A program made the position numbers and the translations under genes. Shown here piece after piece: positions 1 through 9,076 of a DNA stretch of 64,000 bases. The DNA is taken from assembly GCA_035547915.1 (NCBI GenBank), contig DASZTS010000087.1, positions 1 through 64,000 on the forward strand, given 5' to 3'. The stretch is from DASSFG01 sp035547915 (GTDB lineage: Bacteria; Planctomycetota; Planctomycetia; Pirellulales; JAICIG01). The notes beneath the pieces are model-generated. The model made no database searches and was not told the origin of the DNA. It was given only the letters and a program-made list of their open reading frames with translations. Every line of letters begins with the position of its first letter. Positions within the stretch are counted from its first letter, which is position 1.

Positions 1-1540
1 ACCGCCCTTCGATGCCTTCGGGCGTTGAGCACTAGTGCTGACTGGTGTTCAAGTTTGCTGGCGTCGAGTGCACCGCCCTTCGATGCCTTCGGGCGTTGAG
101 CACATCGCACGAAAATTCATATTCGACCTCGAAAAGACACGTGCACCGCCCTTCGATGCCTTCGGGCGTTGAGCACCTGGCAATAAGCTCGGCCTCGGTG
201 GCGCGGCTGCCGGGTGCACCGCCCTTCGATGCCTTCGGGCGTTGAGCACCCTTCGGATGCGAGCCACGAAAAAACTTCGCAGCGAAGTGCACCGCCCTTC
301 GATGCCTTCGGGCGTTGAGCACCTCATGGTTTGCCTTGTGACTAAGTGGGGAGCCCCGAGGTGCACCGCCCTTCGATGCCTTCGGGCGTTGAGCACCGAA
401 GGCGGCCGGTGGAGCGTCCAACAAGAGCCTGTGCACCGCCCTTCGATGCCTTCGGGCGTTGAGCACCGGTCGGCATTGTGAACCACGTTGATAGCCTCAT
501 CGTGCACCGCCCTTCGATGCCTTCGGGCGTTGAGCACGGCCTGCCACCAGAGGAAGTGCCCCAGCCCAATCGTCGTGCACCGCCCTTCGATGCCTTCGGG
601 CGTTGAGCACCCGGGGCCAACGGCTGGGAGTTCTTTGCCGATCCCGGTGCACCGCCCTTCGATGCCTTCGGGCGTTGAGCACCTGAGTCTCGAACTAACG
701 CAAGACGATATTGACCTGTGCACCGCCCTTCGATGCCTTCGGGCGTTGAGCACATGCGCGCTTGGAACGCGCGGCATCCAGTCTACTCCGTGCACCGCCC
801 TTCGATGCCTTCGGGCGTTGAGCACCTTACCGATCCGTCGAGGAGGAAGCACCATTGCGAGTGCACCGCCCTTCGATGCCTTCGGGCGTTGAGCACCCTA
901 TCGGCTCAATGTCAGTCCTCCGGTACCGGAAGTGCACCGCCCTTCGATGCCTTCGGGCGTTGACCACATCTCCACAGCCTTGGCCCTCACTCCTGATGGC
1001 GACGTGCACCGCCCTTCGATGCCTTCGGGCGTTGAGCACGCCGACCACCGACCGCGCCGATTTCGACCAGCAATGTGCACCGCCCTTCGATGCCTTCGGG
1101 CGTTGAGCACACCCCCTGCCGCCCGTCAGCCAGCTTGACGGTGTAAGTGTGCACCGCCCTTCGATGCCTTCGGGCGTTGAGCACAAAAGCAGGAAGCCCA
1201 GGCCGAACGCAGTCTTGCCGTGCACCGCCCTTCGATGCCTTCGGGCGTTGAGCACGCCCTTCGCAGGTCGACACGCGTGGCATCCTCGCGTGCACCGCCC
1301 TTCGATGCCTTCGGGCGTTGAGCACCCAATCGTCGAAGTCTTGTGCAACGGTGCCGACGCGAGTGCACCGCCCTTCGATGCCTTCGGGCGTTGAGCACCA
1401 CATCCGAGAGCACATAGGAATCGGTCCTGTCGCCGTGCACCGCCCTTCGATGCCTTCGGGCGTTGAGCACTATCGGATTTTGAAAGAGCGACCGCTACGC
1501 ACATGTGCACCGCCCTTCGATGCCTTCGGGCGTTGAGCAC
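1..1540. CRISPR. CRISPR array, 22 repeats and 21 spacers, cut by the window start
   Basis: The repeat is 36 nt, begins GTGCACCGCC and ends CGTTGAGCAC. Its ends are complementary (GTGC/GCAC) and an inner CGCCC/GGGCG stem is possible. The first copy is cut (1-32); full copies start at 68, 141, 214, 287, 361, 431, 502, 575, 647, 718, 790, 861, 932, 1004, 1075, 1149, 1220, 1290, 1363, 1435 and 1505. Spacers are 34-38 nt and all differ by eye. One repeat differs: the copy at 932-967 has C instead of G at 964. No degenerate last repeat was found on the right, and 1541-1632 is not notably AT-rich, so the leader end and transcription direction are undecided. No cas genes are in the window, so the type cannot be assigned. 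The array lies outside the mobile element. Confidence 0.97.
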
Positions 1541-1632
1541 CAGGGACTCGGCAGCCTGCGATCGTTCAACCAGGATGGCCGAGTGCCATTGATCGGCACG
1601 GTTTTGACACCGTCGACTGTGCCAATCAAAGC

Positions 1633-1676
1633 GGCCCCTTCGCAAGTCGCTTCAACGAAAGCACTTGCGAAGGGCC
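1633..1676 (-). terminator. Hairpin left at the element edge, probable ancestral tRNA-Ser terminator
   Basis: A near-perfect stem (GGCCCCTTCGCAAGT on the left arm, ACTTGCGAAGGGCC on the right, one bulged base) with an inner GCTT/AAGC pair lies 10 bases left of the orphan att copy. Read on the minus strand, it would come directly after the tRNA-Ser 3' end in the uninterrupted chromosome and is followed by CGCTTT, a short T-run. It is therefore probably the original tRNA terminator, now separated from its tRNA by the element (inference). Confidence 0.6.
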
Positions 1677-1686
1677 GATGTAAGCG

Positions 1687-1702
1687 AGCGGAGAGGACAG
1701 GA
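1687..1702. other. attL, left 16-bp core repeat
   Basis: Identical over 16 bp to the tRNA-Ser 3' end at 60405-60420. The flanking bases differ on both sides (G1686 versus A60404, C1703 versus T60421), so the identity is exactly 16 bp. It contains the 3' acceptor strand and part of the T-stem of tRNA-Ser, with no tRNA body attached, which is what a duplicated attachment core looks like. Confidence 0.88.
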
Positions 1703-1791
1703 CGGCAATTGAACTTTTTATCGCCGGGGTTCGGGGCTGGGAAGCCGGGTTGCGGAGTCGGCTCGAAAACGGTAAGCCGATTCTGGAGTGA
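1702..1791 (+). other. Displaced 3' end of the serine recombinase frame (active only in the excised circle)
   Basis: If the two 16-bp repeats recombine, the recombinase frame passes from AGG (R496) into this stretch without a frame break and stays open for 29 codons. It starts TAIELFIAG, ends RLENGKPILE and stops at TGA 1789-1791. The tail looks like ordinary protein, with mixed hydrophobic and charged residues. In the integrated state it has no start of its own. This is a direct reading of the sequence; its use in the circle is a prediction. Confidence 0.7.
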
Positions 1792-1794
1792 TAG

Positions 1795-4700
1795 TTACGA
1801 TTCAATCCTGACGGCGAGATTCACCCGCAGGTCATCGAGCATTTGCTTCGGTAAGGGTACAAAGCTCGTCCCATCATCCTCGCCCTCGCTGTCGGGATCG
1901 AGCCAGAAGGCACCCGAATCCTGGTCGGCGGTTGGGTCGCCACCAGTCAGAATGTCGAAGACTTGGGCGCGAGTCCGAAGTCGCTCGAACATGCGTTCGT
2001 CGTAGGTGCCTGCGAGATACGGCATCGCGATGTCAAGGCCGGGTAGCCGGTCTTCCGGCAGTTGGCCGTTGGCCTTCTGCACGATGCTTCTTTCCCTGGC
2101 GGCCTTACTGCCGATGCGGTCGGTGCGTCCAGTTCTCTGTTCGATGGCGGCAGGGTTCCAGCCGAGGTCGTAGTGAATGACGTGTCGGCAATGCCGGTGC
2201 AGGTCGATTCCCTCTTGCCCTACCTGGGTGCAAACGAGGATGTCCGGCAATAAGGGTGTGTTGAAGCCGCTAAACACGGCGTCCCTGTCAACTTTACTCG
2301 ATCCAGTTACCAGAACTACCGATTCTGCTCGGGGGTTCATGGCGTAGCGCAGGTGCGCTTCGCGTTCTTCCTCGCCCATTTCCGAGAGTTCGCAGAGGAA
2401 TTCTTCTACACGCCCTGCGACGGGTTCACGTTGAGCACTGTCGGGCTCCATCTGGTGGAAGCCCCGAAGGAGACTCTCACTCCAGGTTTCGTCTTCTCCC
2501 CGAAAAACTTCCTTCGGCAGCCGGAGTATGATGTCCTCGCGCAGAAATGCACGTACCAGGGCGTCGAGTACCTGGGCGCGCTGGTGCCAGTTCCATCTGT
2601 TGCCCTGCCGCGTCACTTCAGCGATCAGTTCGCGCATCCGCTGAGTTCGTTGTTGTCCTGCCTCGTCTATCAGGAGCAGGGCATCCCCCAACGGAAGGAA
2701 CAGGTTCGGGCCAGAAAGCAACGTGTCCACAATACGTGCGCGATTGGCGATAGGTTGCGCCTCCAGAGCACGCGCTGCGGTCGCCAAAAGGCCGGAATCC
2801 GGTTCGTCTTGAAGGTCGTATACAGCGGCCAGGCTGGTGCGGGCGACGTGCTCCGAGCGTTCACTGTCACCATCCGAATCGCTTCCACGATCCGAACCCA
2901 GTTGCCGGTCTCCGTACCGATAGCGAACCCAGTCTTCGGACGCAATCTGCTGCAACAGCTCTTTCGTCGCGGCAGCACTCTCGCGCCGCAATCGAGATGG
3001 GTCGAGACCATCACGAAGAAGGCGGTGTGCCAGAACGTGCTCAATGGCACGGCTCAGGAAAACACGGTCTGGCCGCTCGAAATCGCGAAAGAGGGCACGG
3101 TTGGCGTGCGTGGCACGAGCGCAGAGAACTGCGAGTGGGGCAATGTCTTCCTTGGTCAGTTCCGGTAACTCATGACCGATGCTTGCCAGCCATCCAAACA
3201 AGACCCGGTCCAGGAAAAGTGGTACTCCAGAGCCTTCGCGGGCGGTTAGTGATCGGCGGAACTGCTGCATCGCCTTGTCGCTATCGAAGTCTTTACCAGT
3301 CTCTGTTCCGCGAGACGCAAACAATTCCTTTCGTGCTGCGCGCAGGCGCTTATCAACGCCCCTGGATAGCAGGCGAAATAGCGTCTCGGCTGTTGGGACC
3401 CGGAAACAGAAGATCAGGGATTTTTCGCCTTGATCCCATCGGCGCAGCACTTCGGCAACTACGGTTTCGACTTTCGGGTGTGCAGCATCGCGCGGGTTGT
3501 CTTCATGTCCGTGACCGGTGATTCTTTTCAGGATATTGAGCAGCCCACTTTGTCCGGATTGCAGCGCCGTTTCCACAGCCTTACATCCCTCACGGCTCTG
3601 CCAGAGAGTCGTGTAACAGCCGGTCAGGTCCACCCCTAGCGTCGTGCGATGCCGTCCGCGACTCAATTCTGCAACTACCTTCATCAGCAGGTACTGTGCA
3701 AGCTCTCCATGCGGAGGCATGGGGCGACCTGGTGCAAGGTGTAATTGACTCCGGTCGGGTCGGGGTGCATGCCCATTGGCGTCAGCAGGATATTCTCTGC
3801 CAACCCAGTAACGCCGGTGCTCGGTGTGTCTCCGGTGCCGGACGATCAGGGGAGCCATTATTTGATGAAGGTACTGGTTGGCATCCAGGAGTTGGATTGA
3901 TCGCGCAAAAAAGGGGCGTAGCGCACCCGGCAAGTTCTGCAAAGCTTGCTGCCTTGCTTTGCCTGAGGCGTCGCGAAGCCCAGCCCAGTATTTTTCGATC
4001 TCCTGTGTGCGGGGGTCTTCCTCGGCAGGTAATTGACCTGGCGTAGCCATGAACTTCGGGTCCATGCGGGCAATCTGCTCGGCCAGCGCTCCCCATTCTC
4101 GGGAAAACGCTCTCCCGGCCTCCTCTGACGCATTCATGGCTTCCGCGAGGCGGCCCCTCCGCTCGCGGAGCGATTCGACACGATCAGCACCAATCGCAGG
4201 TTCCATGCTGTCTGCGGTGGCCAGGACTTCCAGCAATTCGTCCCGATGCAGTTGGAATGGCGTCGCGGTCAATAACAGCAGTCGGCGAGCCAGCGGTGCG
4301 ATGTACCTGCGAAACGCCTGACAATCCTGTCGCTGCGAATGACGCCAATGGTGTGCTTCGTCTGCGATGACAAGAGGCAGGTCCAGCTTCATGTTCTTCA
4401 ACAATATCGGAATCAGTTCCCGGTAGAGGTCCAGGAGTCGGTCCTTGAACCCGTTGAAATACCATTCAGCGTAGCCTTTTCGGTCAGCCGCCCACTTGCA
4501 ATAAGGCAACAAGCCCCGTGGTTCGGATACTCCCTGACGCACTCGTTCGCCGCAATCGTAAAAGAACTCACCGCCGTCGGGAAAGAGCGCGTACTGGTCT
4601 AATGCCTTTGCCACCTCGGCATAGGTAAATGGTATCTGCTCGTAGGTGTTCTGAAGCGATTGTTCCCAGCCCTTCCTCTCGTGCTGGGAGATAGACAGGT

Positions 4701-5415
4701 AGGATTCGTGCTCCCGGAAGTCCCAAAGATCGACTTCGTAGTCCCCCTTGCCCACGCGACGGGCTAGTCCATCCCAGTTAGAGAATCCACGGACCTCGGC
4801 GGCACGGCGAACGATGTGGTATCGTTCCTCCATGTTGATTTTGTTGCCCCACCAGCGGAACAGGCAGGCGGCAAGGAACCGGAGCCGCTCGCCAGAATCA
4901 CGCATGCGCCGCGTGAAGATATTCCCCTGGCAGACAATCACACAGGGCGTTTTCGCAGGGTCGCGGCGCAGATCGTGCGCTCGGCACAGGCTCTCGACAA
5001 GGTCTTCAGGCGTTTTACATACTTTGGAGTTGAACCAGCGGGTTGCACCTAAGTCTCGCGAGCAGCGAGTGCGAAGGGCCTCTACTTCCCGGTGCCATTT
5101 CTCTGTTAACGCATGGTTCCCGAACGGCGTAACAACCAGGACCGCGCGATAGCACTTCTTCAAGTCTGGAGGCTGTTCGTCGGACGGCTTGTGCCGAAGT
5201 GTGTCCAGAATGGCGTATGCAGTCGCCAAAGCGACAAACGTTTTTCCCATGCCGACTTCATCAGCCAGCAACTGAATCTCGCAGCGCAGTTCAGGCGGCC
5301 CAAAAAAGGCGTTCAAAAGCTTGCTCACCGAGGCTGGTTGACGCCGAGGGTCTTCCTCCGACATTCGCTTTTTGTCGCGTGCGAGGTCTACAACTGTATC
5401 GAGTTGCGGAATCAT
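1795..5415 (-). CDS. SNF2/superfamily 2 helicase of a defence cluster
   Basis: A 1206-residue ATP-dependent DNA translocase or helicase. Seen: Walker A ADEVGMGKT at about residues 51-59, DEAH followed by HWRHS near 350, TATPFQL near 385, and a C-terminal helicase lobe with VGQEGIDL and motif VI QRTGRTDRIG near 1110. About 600 residues of insertion separate the two lobes. The start codon overlaps the stop of the upstream PLD-type gene by ATGA (5412-5415), so the two are translationally coupled. It is the last gene of the minus-strand defence cluster and ends 92 bases from the left att core. Helicase plus PLD pairs occur in DISARM and other restriction-like systems, but the DUF1998 protein that marks DISARM is absent, so I do not assign it to a named system. 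Confidence 0.85.
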   Translation of the reverse strand: MIPQLDTVVDLARDKKRMSEEDPRRQPASVSKLLNAFFGPPELRCEIQLLADEVGMGKTFVALATAYAILDTLRHKPSDEQPPDLKKCYRAVLVVTPFGNHALTEKWHREVEALRTRCSRDLGATRWFNSKVCKTPEDLVESLCRAHDLRRDPAKTPCVIVCQGNIFTRRMRDSGERLRFLAACLFRWWGNKINMEERYHIVRRAAEVRGFSNWDGLARRVGKGDYEVDLWDFREHESYLSISQHERKGWEQSLQNTYEQIPFTYAEVAKALDQYALFPDGGEFFYDCGERVRQGVSEPRGLLPYCKWAADRKGYAEWYFNGFKDRLLDLYRELIPILLKNMKLDLPLVIADEAHHWRHSQRQDCQAFRRYIAPLARRLLLLTATPFQLHRDELLEVLATADSMEPAIGADRVESLRERRGRLAEAMNASEEAGRAFSREWGALAEQIARMDPKFMATPGQLPAEEDPRTQEIEKYWAGLRDASGKARQQALQNLPGALRPFFARSIQLLDANQYLHQIMAPLIVRHRRHTEHRRYWVGREYPADANGHAPRPDRSQLHLAPGRPMPPHGELAQYLLMKVVAELSRGRHRTTLGVDLTGCYTTLWQSREGCKAVETALQSGQSGLLNILKRITGHGHEDNPRDAAHPKVETVVAEVLRRWDQGEKSLIFCFRVPTAETLFRLLSRGVDKRLRAARKELFASRGTETGKDFDSDKAMQQFRRSLTAREGSGVPLFLDRVLFGWLASIGHELPELTKEDIAPLAVLCARATHANRALFRDFERPDRVFLSRAIEHVLAHRLLRDGLDPSRLRRESAAATKELLQQIASEDWVRYRYGDRQLGSDRGSDSDGDSERSEHVARTSLAAVYDLQDEPDSGLLATAARALEAQPIANRARIVDTLLSGPNLFLPLGDALLLIDEAGQQRTQRMRELIAEVTRQGNRWNWHQRAQVLDALVRAFLREDIILRLPKEVFRGEDETWSESLLRGFHQMEPDSAQREPVAGRVEEFLCELSEMGEEEREAHLRYAMNPRAESVVLVTGSSKVDRDAVFSGFNTPLLPDILVCTQVGQEGIDLHRHCRHVIHYDLGWNPAAIEQRTGRTDRIGSKAARERSIVQKANGQLPEDRLPGLDIAMPYLAGTYDERMFERLRTRAQVFDILTGGDPTADQDSGAFWLDPDSEGEDDGTSFVPLPKQMLDDLRVNLAVRIES

Positions 5416-7622
5416 GAGAGAGCACCCCCTACTCGGGAGCCAGTGGTCGCCGCTTCAACAGTCGTGCCGTTGTTGAAAAGGCATGTCCACTGCTTGGCGA
5501 CCGGAGCGGGCAGCGATGCTGCAACGTAACGAGAAAAGTCCCGGTCACAACACGTCTGGCAGAATTCGGCTCGCTCCGCAGCGCATGCCGCAAGGGCCAG
5601 TAAACGCGAAAGCCCACGCGCACGCACTTCTTCCAATGCCTCTATCTCTTCAATTGGCTGGCCGTCCTGTGGCGTCAGTTGCAGCCCTGCCACAACCTGG
5701 ATCAGTTCGACGAACTGGAACGCCGCAGCGGTCGGCGAGCGTCGTCCGGCACGAAATGCCTGAAGCACCTGTTCAGCGAGGCTTACCGGGCTGAAATCAC
5801 CGATAAGCGCCTGCTCGAATGCGCGTGGTGAGCGCATGGACTGCCGGAGTGTTTCGGCAAGACCAAACAGGCTTTCCACAAAGTCGCGGAGAAGGTAGCT
5901 CTGAAGTTGTCGCAGGCGCTCGGCCTCCTGGGGTGTGGGTGCCAATGTGCCCGTCAGGGCTTGTGCTGCCCGCTGCTCAAGTAACTCGATCAGGTCTTCC
6001 TCGCTAATCCGGCCGTGGAAATAAGCAAGGAGTTGCTGCTCATCCGGGCGAGCCCCCAGCACGCTCGGAAGCGCTGCTTTGCTCCCTTCGTCAATATTTA
6101 CGGGGAAGCGAACACACGCGGATGGCTCTCCCCACGTCACCAGAACCATACGACTAGTCAGTATGCGGCGAATAGCCTGGGCATCAGCCGGAGTGGCAAC
6201 AGGAGCGCCATCCTCCGCCACGCTTATGAGAGGAGTCGAAGGTGGTTCGTTGCGTTCATGGACTGGCGAAATAGAGAACGCCGGATGCTGGCCAGGGCGT
6301 AAAATCGCGCGGACGGAACCTACCGGGTCCGGTCCATTCTCCCATTGGGCTACTACTTCAATGCGGACGATGAAGTCAGGCCACGGCGAGCTATCGTCTT
6401 CTTCAAGAGCGGCCTCCTGAAATTGGCTTTCTTGGAAAGAGGCAAGATCGACGATGCCTTCTTCAGCGAGCGGACGCATCCAAACCTCGGGGTCCGCCTC
6501 CGTTGCTGGTACCGTAATGAGTACGCACGCCTCGATGTTCGCTGTCTCCGGCCGGGCACCCACCCCAAGCCCCATGCGCGTGAAGTTCGCTGAACCGATC
6601 AGCATGACGGCGGTAGTCGGGCCACGTAGCAGCACCCATTTCGCGTGCAGCTCGCGGTGATCCTCAGCCGTTCCCTCTGGGATTTCCTCACGCAGGGCTT
6701 CAAGCCGCGCTGCTGCAATGTAGCCGTTGCGGACGGGGAAACCGCCTTCAAATAGCTTCCGTGCGAGCTGGAATGGAAACTTCGGACGGGCTTTTTCACC
6801 CGGCGAGTCCGCACAAGTCATGATCCGCAACCGGGCGTTCTCCAAGTGTGCGCCCCGCGCATCGAGACCACGGGCAATTGCCTCGAAAGGGGTTTCCCCG
6901 CCCGTGCTGTCAGGCCAAAACGGCGAGCAGACGCACCAATCCAGGACTTCCTCTCCTTCCGGCCAGGCTTCGACGAGTGCCCGCCATAAGGGCTTCGGAC
7001 CGCCCCCGAACACCACTTCCATCTTGCGACCGCCGGTGAACGTCGCAGGCAAGGCCCAGCCTTGCGCTTGGCGAATCGCCGCATCAAATGCCTTTTGCAT
7101 TGGCACGCTCGTCGATGTGCCAAGAATCGCAGACCATCCATCCAGCGCCGTCCGAAGCACGGCGAGGGGGAGCGCTCCACCGTCTTTGAAGTCGAGGATA
7201 ACCGCGATCTCCCTCTGCCGCCGATAGCCTTCATGCGTGAGATTGGCCGAAGCAATGACGAGACGGATCAACCTCTTACGATGGATCAGCACTATCTTGG
7301 CGTGGTTGGTCCGATGGCCGATTGGGATGATGTCAATTTGCAAACTTGGCCGGCCACCATTGGCGAGAGCATGCGCGTCGGCTGCCAAGGCAGAGTAAAC
7401 CTCTTTCAGTTTTCTCTCCATTGCCACTGGGACTGCGTAGCCACGGTCACGCACTCCGCCGAGCCCAAGAACGGTCGGGAGAAAGTCCTGCTCGAAGAAG
7501 TTTGGCTGGTCGAGCGACAAGCCGTAAGTTGAGCAAATCAACGAAGCGAGCGGGCCATCTGCGTCCATAGGCCGGACGGCATCGATGAGAGGAGGAGCTA
7601 TCTTTTTGTTTGCTTTTGCCAT
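5412..7622 (-). CDS. Phospholipase D-like (HKD) nuclease of the defence cluster
   Basis: A 736-residue protein with two PLD-superfamily half-sites: HAK at about 107-109 followed by RLVIASANLT, and a second HAKW near 330 followed by MLIGSANFT. The Asp of the classical HxKx4D motif is not evident in either, but the GSANFT signature is typical of PLD-type defence nucleases. The C-terminal 300 residues look all-helical and have no recognised domain. An in-frame ATG lies further upstream (7703), but it would overlap the preceding gene. ATG 7622 (MAKANKK) has a GAGG ribosome site and a 13-base gap, so it is preferred. It probably supplies the nuclease activity that works with the helicase it is coupled to. 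Confidence 0.78.
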   Translation of the reverse strand: MAKANKKIAPPLIDAVRPMDADGPLASLICSTYGLSLDQPNFFEQDFLPTVLGLGGVRDRGYAVPVAMERKLKEVYSALAADAHALANGGRPSLQIDIIPIGHRTNHAKIVLIHRKRLIRLVIASANLTHEGYRRQREIAVILDFKDGGALPLAVLRTALDGWSAILGTSTSVPMQKAFDAAIRQAQGWALPATFTGGRKMEVVFGGGPKPLWRALVEAWPEGEEVLDWCVCSPFWPDSTGGETPFEAIARGLDARGAHLENARLRIMTCADSPGEKARPKFPFQLARKLFEGGFPVRNGYIAAARLEALREEIPEGTAEDHRELHAKWVLLRGPTTAVMLIGSANFTRMGLGVGARPETANIEACVLITVPATEADPEVWMRPLAEEGIVDLASFQESQFQEAALEEDDSSPWPDFIVRIEVVAQWENGPDPVGSVRAILRPGQHPAFSISPVHERNEPPSTPLISVAEDGAPVATPADAQAIRRILTSRMVLVTWGEPSACVRFPVNIDEGSKAALPSVLGARPDEQQLLAYFHGRISEEDLIELLEQRAAQALTGTLAPTPQEAERLRQLQSYLLRDFVESLFGLAETLRQSMRSPRAFEQALIGDFSPVSLAEQVLQAFRAGRRSPTAAAFQFVELIQVVAGLQLTPQDGQPIEEIEALEEVRARGLSRLLALAACAAERAEFCQTCCDRDFSRYVAASLPAPVAKQWTCLFNNGTTVEAATTGSRVGGALS

Positions 7623-7635
7623 CGATCCAGCCTCT

Positions 7636-9051
7636 TCACTTGATGTCGCAAGCACGGATGAAGGCAAAGGCGCTGTTCGTGCGATAAGGGTGACGGCTGG
7701 CATCCTTCCAGGTCGCCGGTCGCTGTGATACCGGTAGCTGGTGGCGCTGGGCCGTCAATCGCACTCTGTCTCCACCCTCGGCCAAGCGGGTCCAGGCGGC
7801 TTTTGGCAAGCCTTTATCGAATTTGCCAGATTGGACCTGAGTGTGTCGCCGAACGATGCACCGCATTAGCTCTACGGCGTCAGTCGCCTGGTGAAGCACC
7901 TCGTTGGCAAGGGCCAGGATTCCCGACTCTCGTAAAACAGCATCAACTTCCGCTGCTGTGGCTGGATTGATCTCGCGGGCCGCTTGCAAGTTTCTCTGCA
8001 AACTCTCAGCGCCCTTGAGAATGGCGTGTCGGGCCTCCTGCATCGGGTTCGTGCGTGAAAGATCGGAAAGACTGACCTCAATTTCATCAGAAGCAGCACC
8101 GCGAATTCGCTCGAAGACGAAAATGGCACCCTGGTAGAATTGCTCAAACGGTTCGAGGATTTGAAGCGTCGCGGCGATCTGCGTTAAACAATCCGCTGGC
8201 ACCGCGAGTTTCTCGAATGTTCCGCTACGCAATTCGTTGGCTATCCGACGGAGTAGGTCTCCCTCATCATAACCAGGCTGCGGATTCAGTCTCTTGAGCA
8301 TCCGCAACGCTGCCCATCGCACATGGTCGGCGTGGTCGGCTTCCTCGCCACCCCGGAGCGCCTCTGCCAGGGTCGCTCCCTCGCGAGCCGTAAATGCTCC
8401 GATGTGAGCGTTGCTTCCCCATTCCCGGAGGCTATCCAGCGATAACCGAGCGTCTTCATCGTGAATTGCGGTGCCTGGCGGGGGTTTCGGAAACGCATCT
8501 GCAAGCGCTTCGCCAAGGGGCCGCAGGGTGAAGCTCTGCATCGACGCAAGGTGACATTCCTCCATGAACGTCGAATAGATGCCGATGCCGCCGTAGCGGA
8601 CTTGATTGGATAGCAGGTTGAAAGAGCCGGTCCTGATGTACTTTTCGCGCCCGGAGAGCGTATCCATCTGCCGATTGACGTAACGGATTCCACGCAGCCC
8701 CGTCACCGCCACTGAACCGATGGCGTTATCCTGGGCCGCCAGCCCGCATGCAAGCGCCCAAGCGCGTTCAAATGACTTGAGCAGTTTGAGGCGTTCTTGC
8801 CGGGCCTTGGAAGAAGAAACGCCTGACTCAAGGCGATGGTAGGTCTCTACGGACTTCAGGGCCGCGCACAGCATCGAGACATAACGCGGAACCGTTGTGA
8901 CGGTGGTAAAGCTAGGAAGGAATCGGTCGGCAAGAGCCAAATAGCCACGAGCGAAGCCGAGCGGATCAAGGCTGCCACTGGCCAGGTCAAGCGGATCGTA
9001 AGTGGTCCAGAATGCCTGAAAAGGCTGTTCAATCAGCAGCGCGGTCTCCAT
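7636..9051 (-). CDS. Unknown protein of the helicase-PLD defence cluster
   Basis: A 471-residue, mostly helical protein starting METALLIEQPFQAFW. I recognise no family. It has no Walker motifs, no obvious nuclease triad, no signal peptide and no membrane segment. The middle contains LRGIRYVNRQMDTLSGREK and a run of Gly and aromatic residues (YGGIGIYSTF) that may form a conserved core. A start at 9135 would run into the next gene, so ATG 9051 is chosen; it leaves a 25-base gap. Its position between a zinc-ribbon/HEPN-like gene and the PLD nuclease implies that it is a subunit of the same system. Confidence 0.6.
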   Translation of the reverse strand: METALLIEQPFQAFWTTYDPLDLASGSLDPLGFARGYLALADRFLPSFTTVTTVPRYVSMLCAALKSVETYHRLESGVSSSKARQERLKLLKSFERAWALACGLAAQDNAIGSVAVTGLRGIRYVNRQMDTLSGREKYIRTGSFNLLSNQVRYGGIGIYSTFMEECHLASMQSFTLRPLGEALADAFPKPPPGTAIHDEDARLSLDSLREWGSNAHIGAFTAREGATLAEALRGGEEADHADHVRWAALRMLKRLNPQPGYDEGDLLRRIANELRSGTFEKLAVPADCLTQIAATLQILEPFEQFYQGAIFVFERIRGAASDEIEVSLSDLSRTNPMQEARHAILKGAESLQRNLQAAREINPATAAEVDAVLRESGILALANEVLHQATDAVELMRCIVRRHTQVQSGKFDKGLPKAAWTRLAEGGDRVRLTAQRHQLPVSQRPATWKDASRHPYRTNSAFAFIRACDIK

Positions 9052-9076
9052 AGAGCTTATTCCTGGCCGGTGGGCG

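Noticed and set aside
1..1540. Assigning the array to a Cas type from its repeat (36 nt, ends GAGCAC)
   Set aside because: The repeat is near symmetric at both ends and no cas gene is present, so several types remain possible.
32..1645. Long open frames across the first 1.6 kb on both strands
   Set aside because: They are read-through of the CRISPR repeats; the same peptide units recur with each repeat.
5412..7622. Calling the helicase-PLD pair DISARM
   Set aside because: No DUF1998 (DrmB) protein and no DISARM methylase; the neighbours do not fit.
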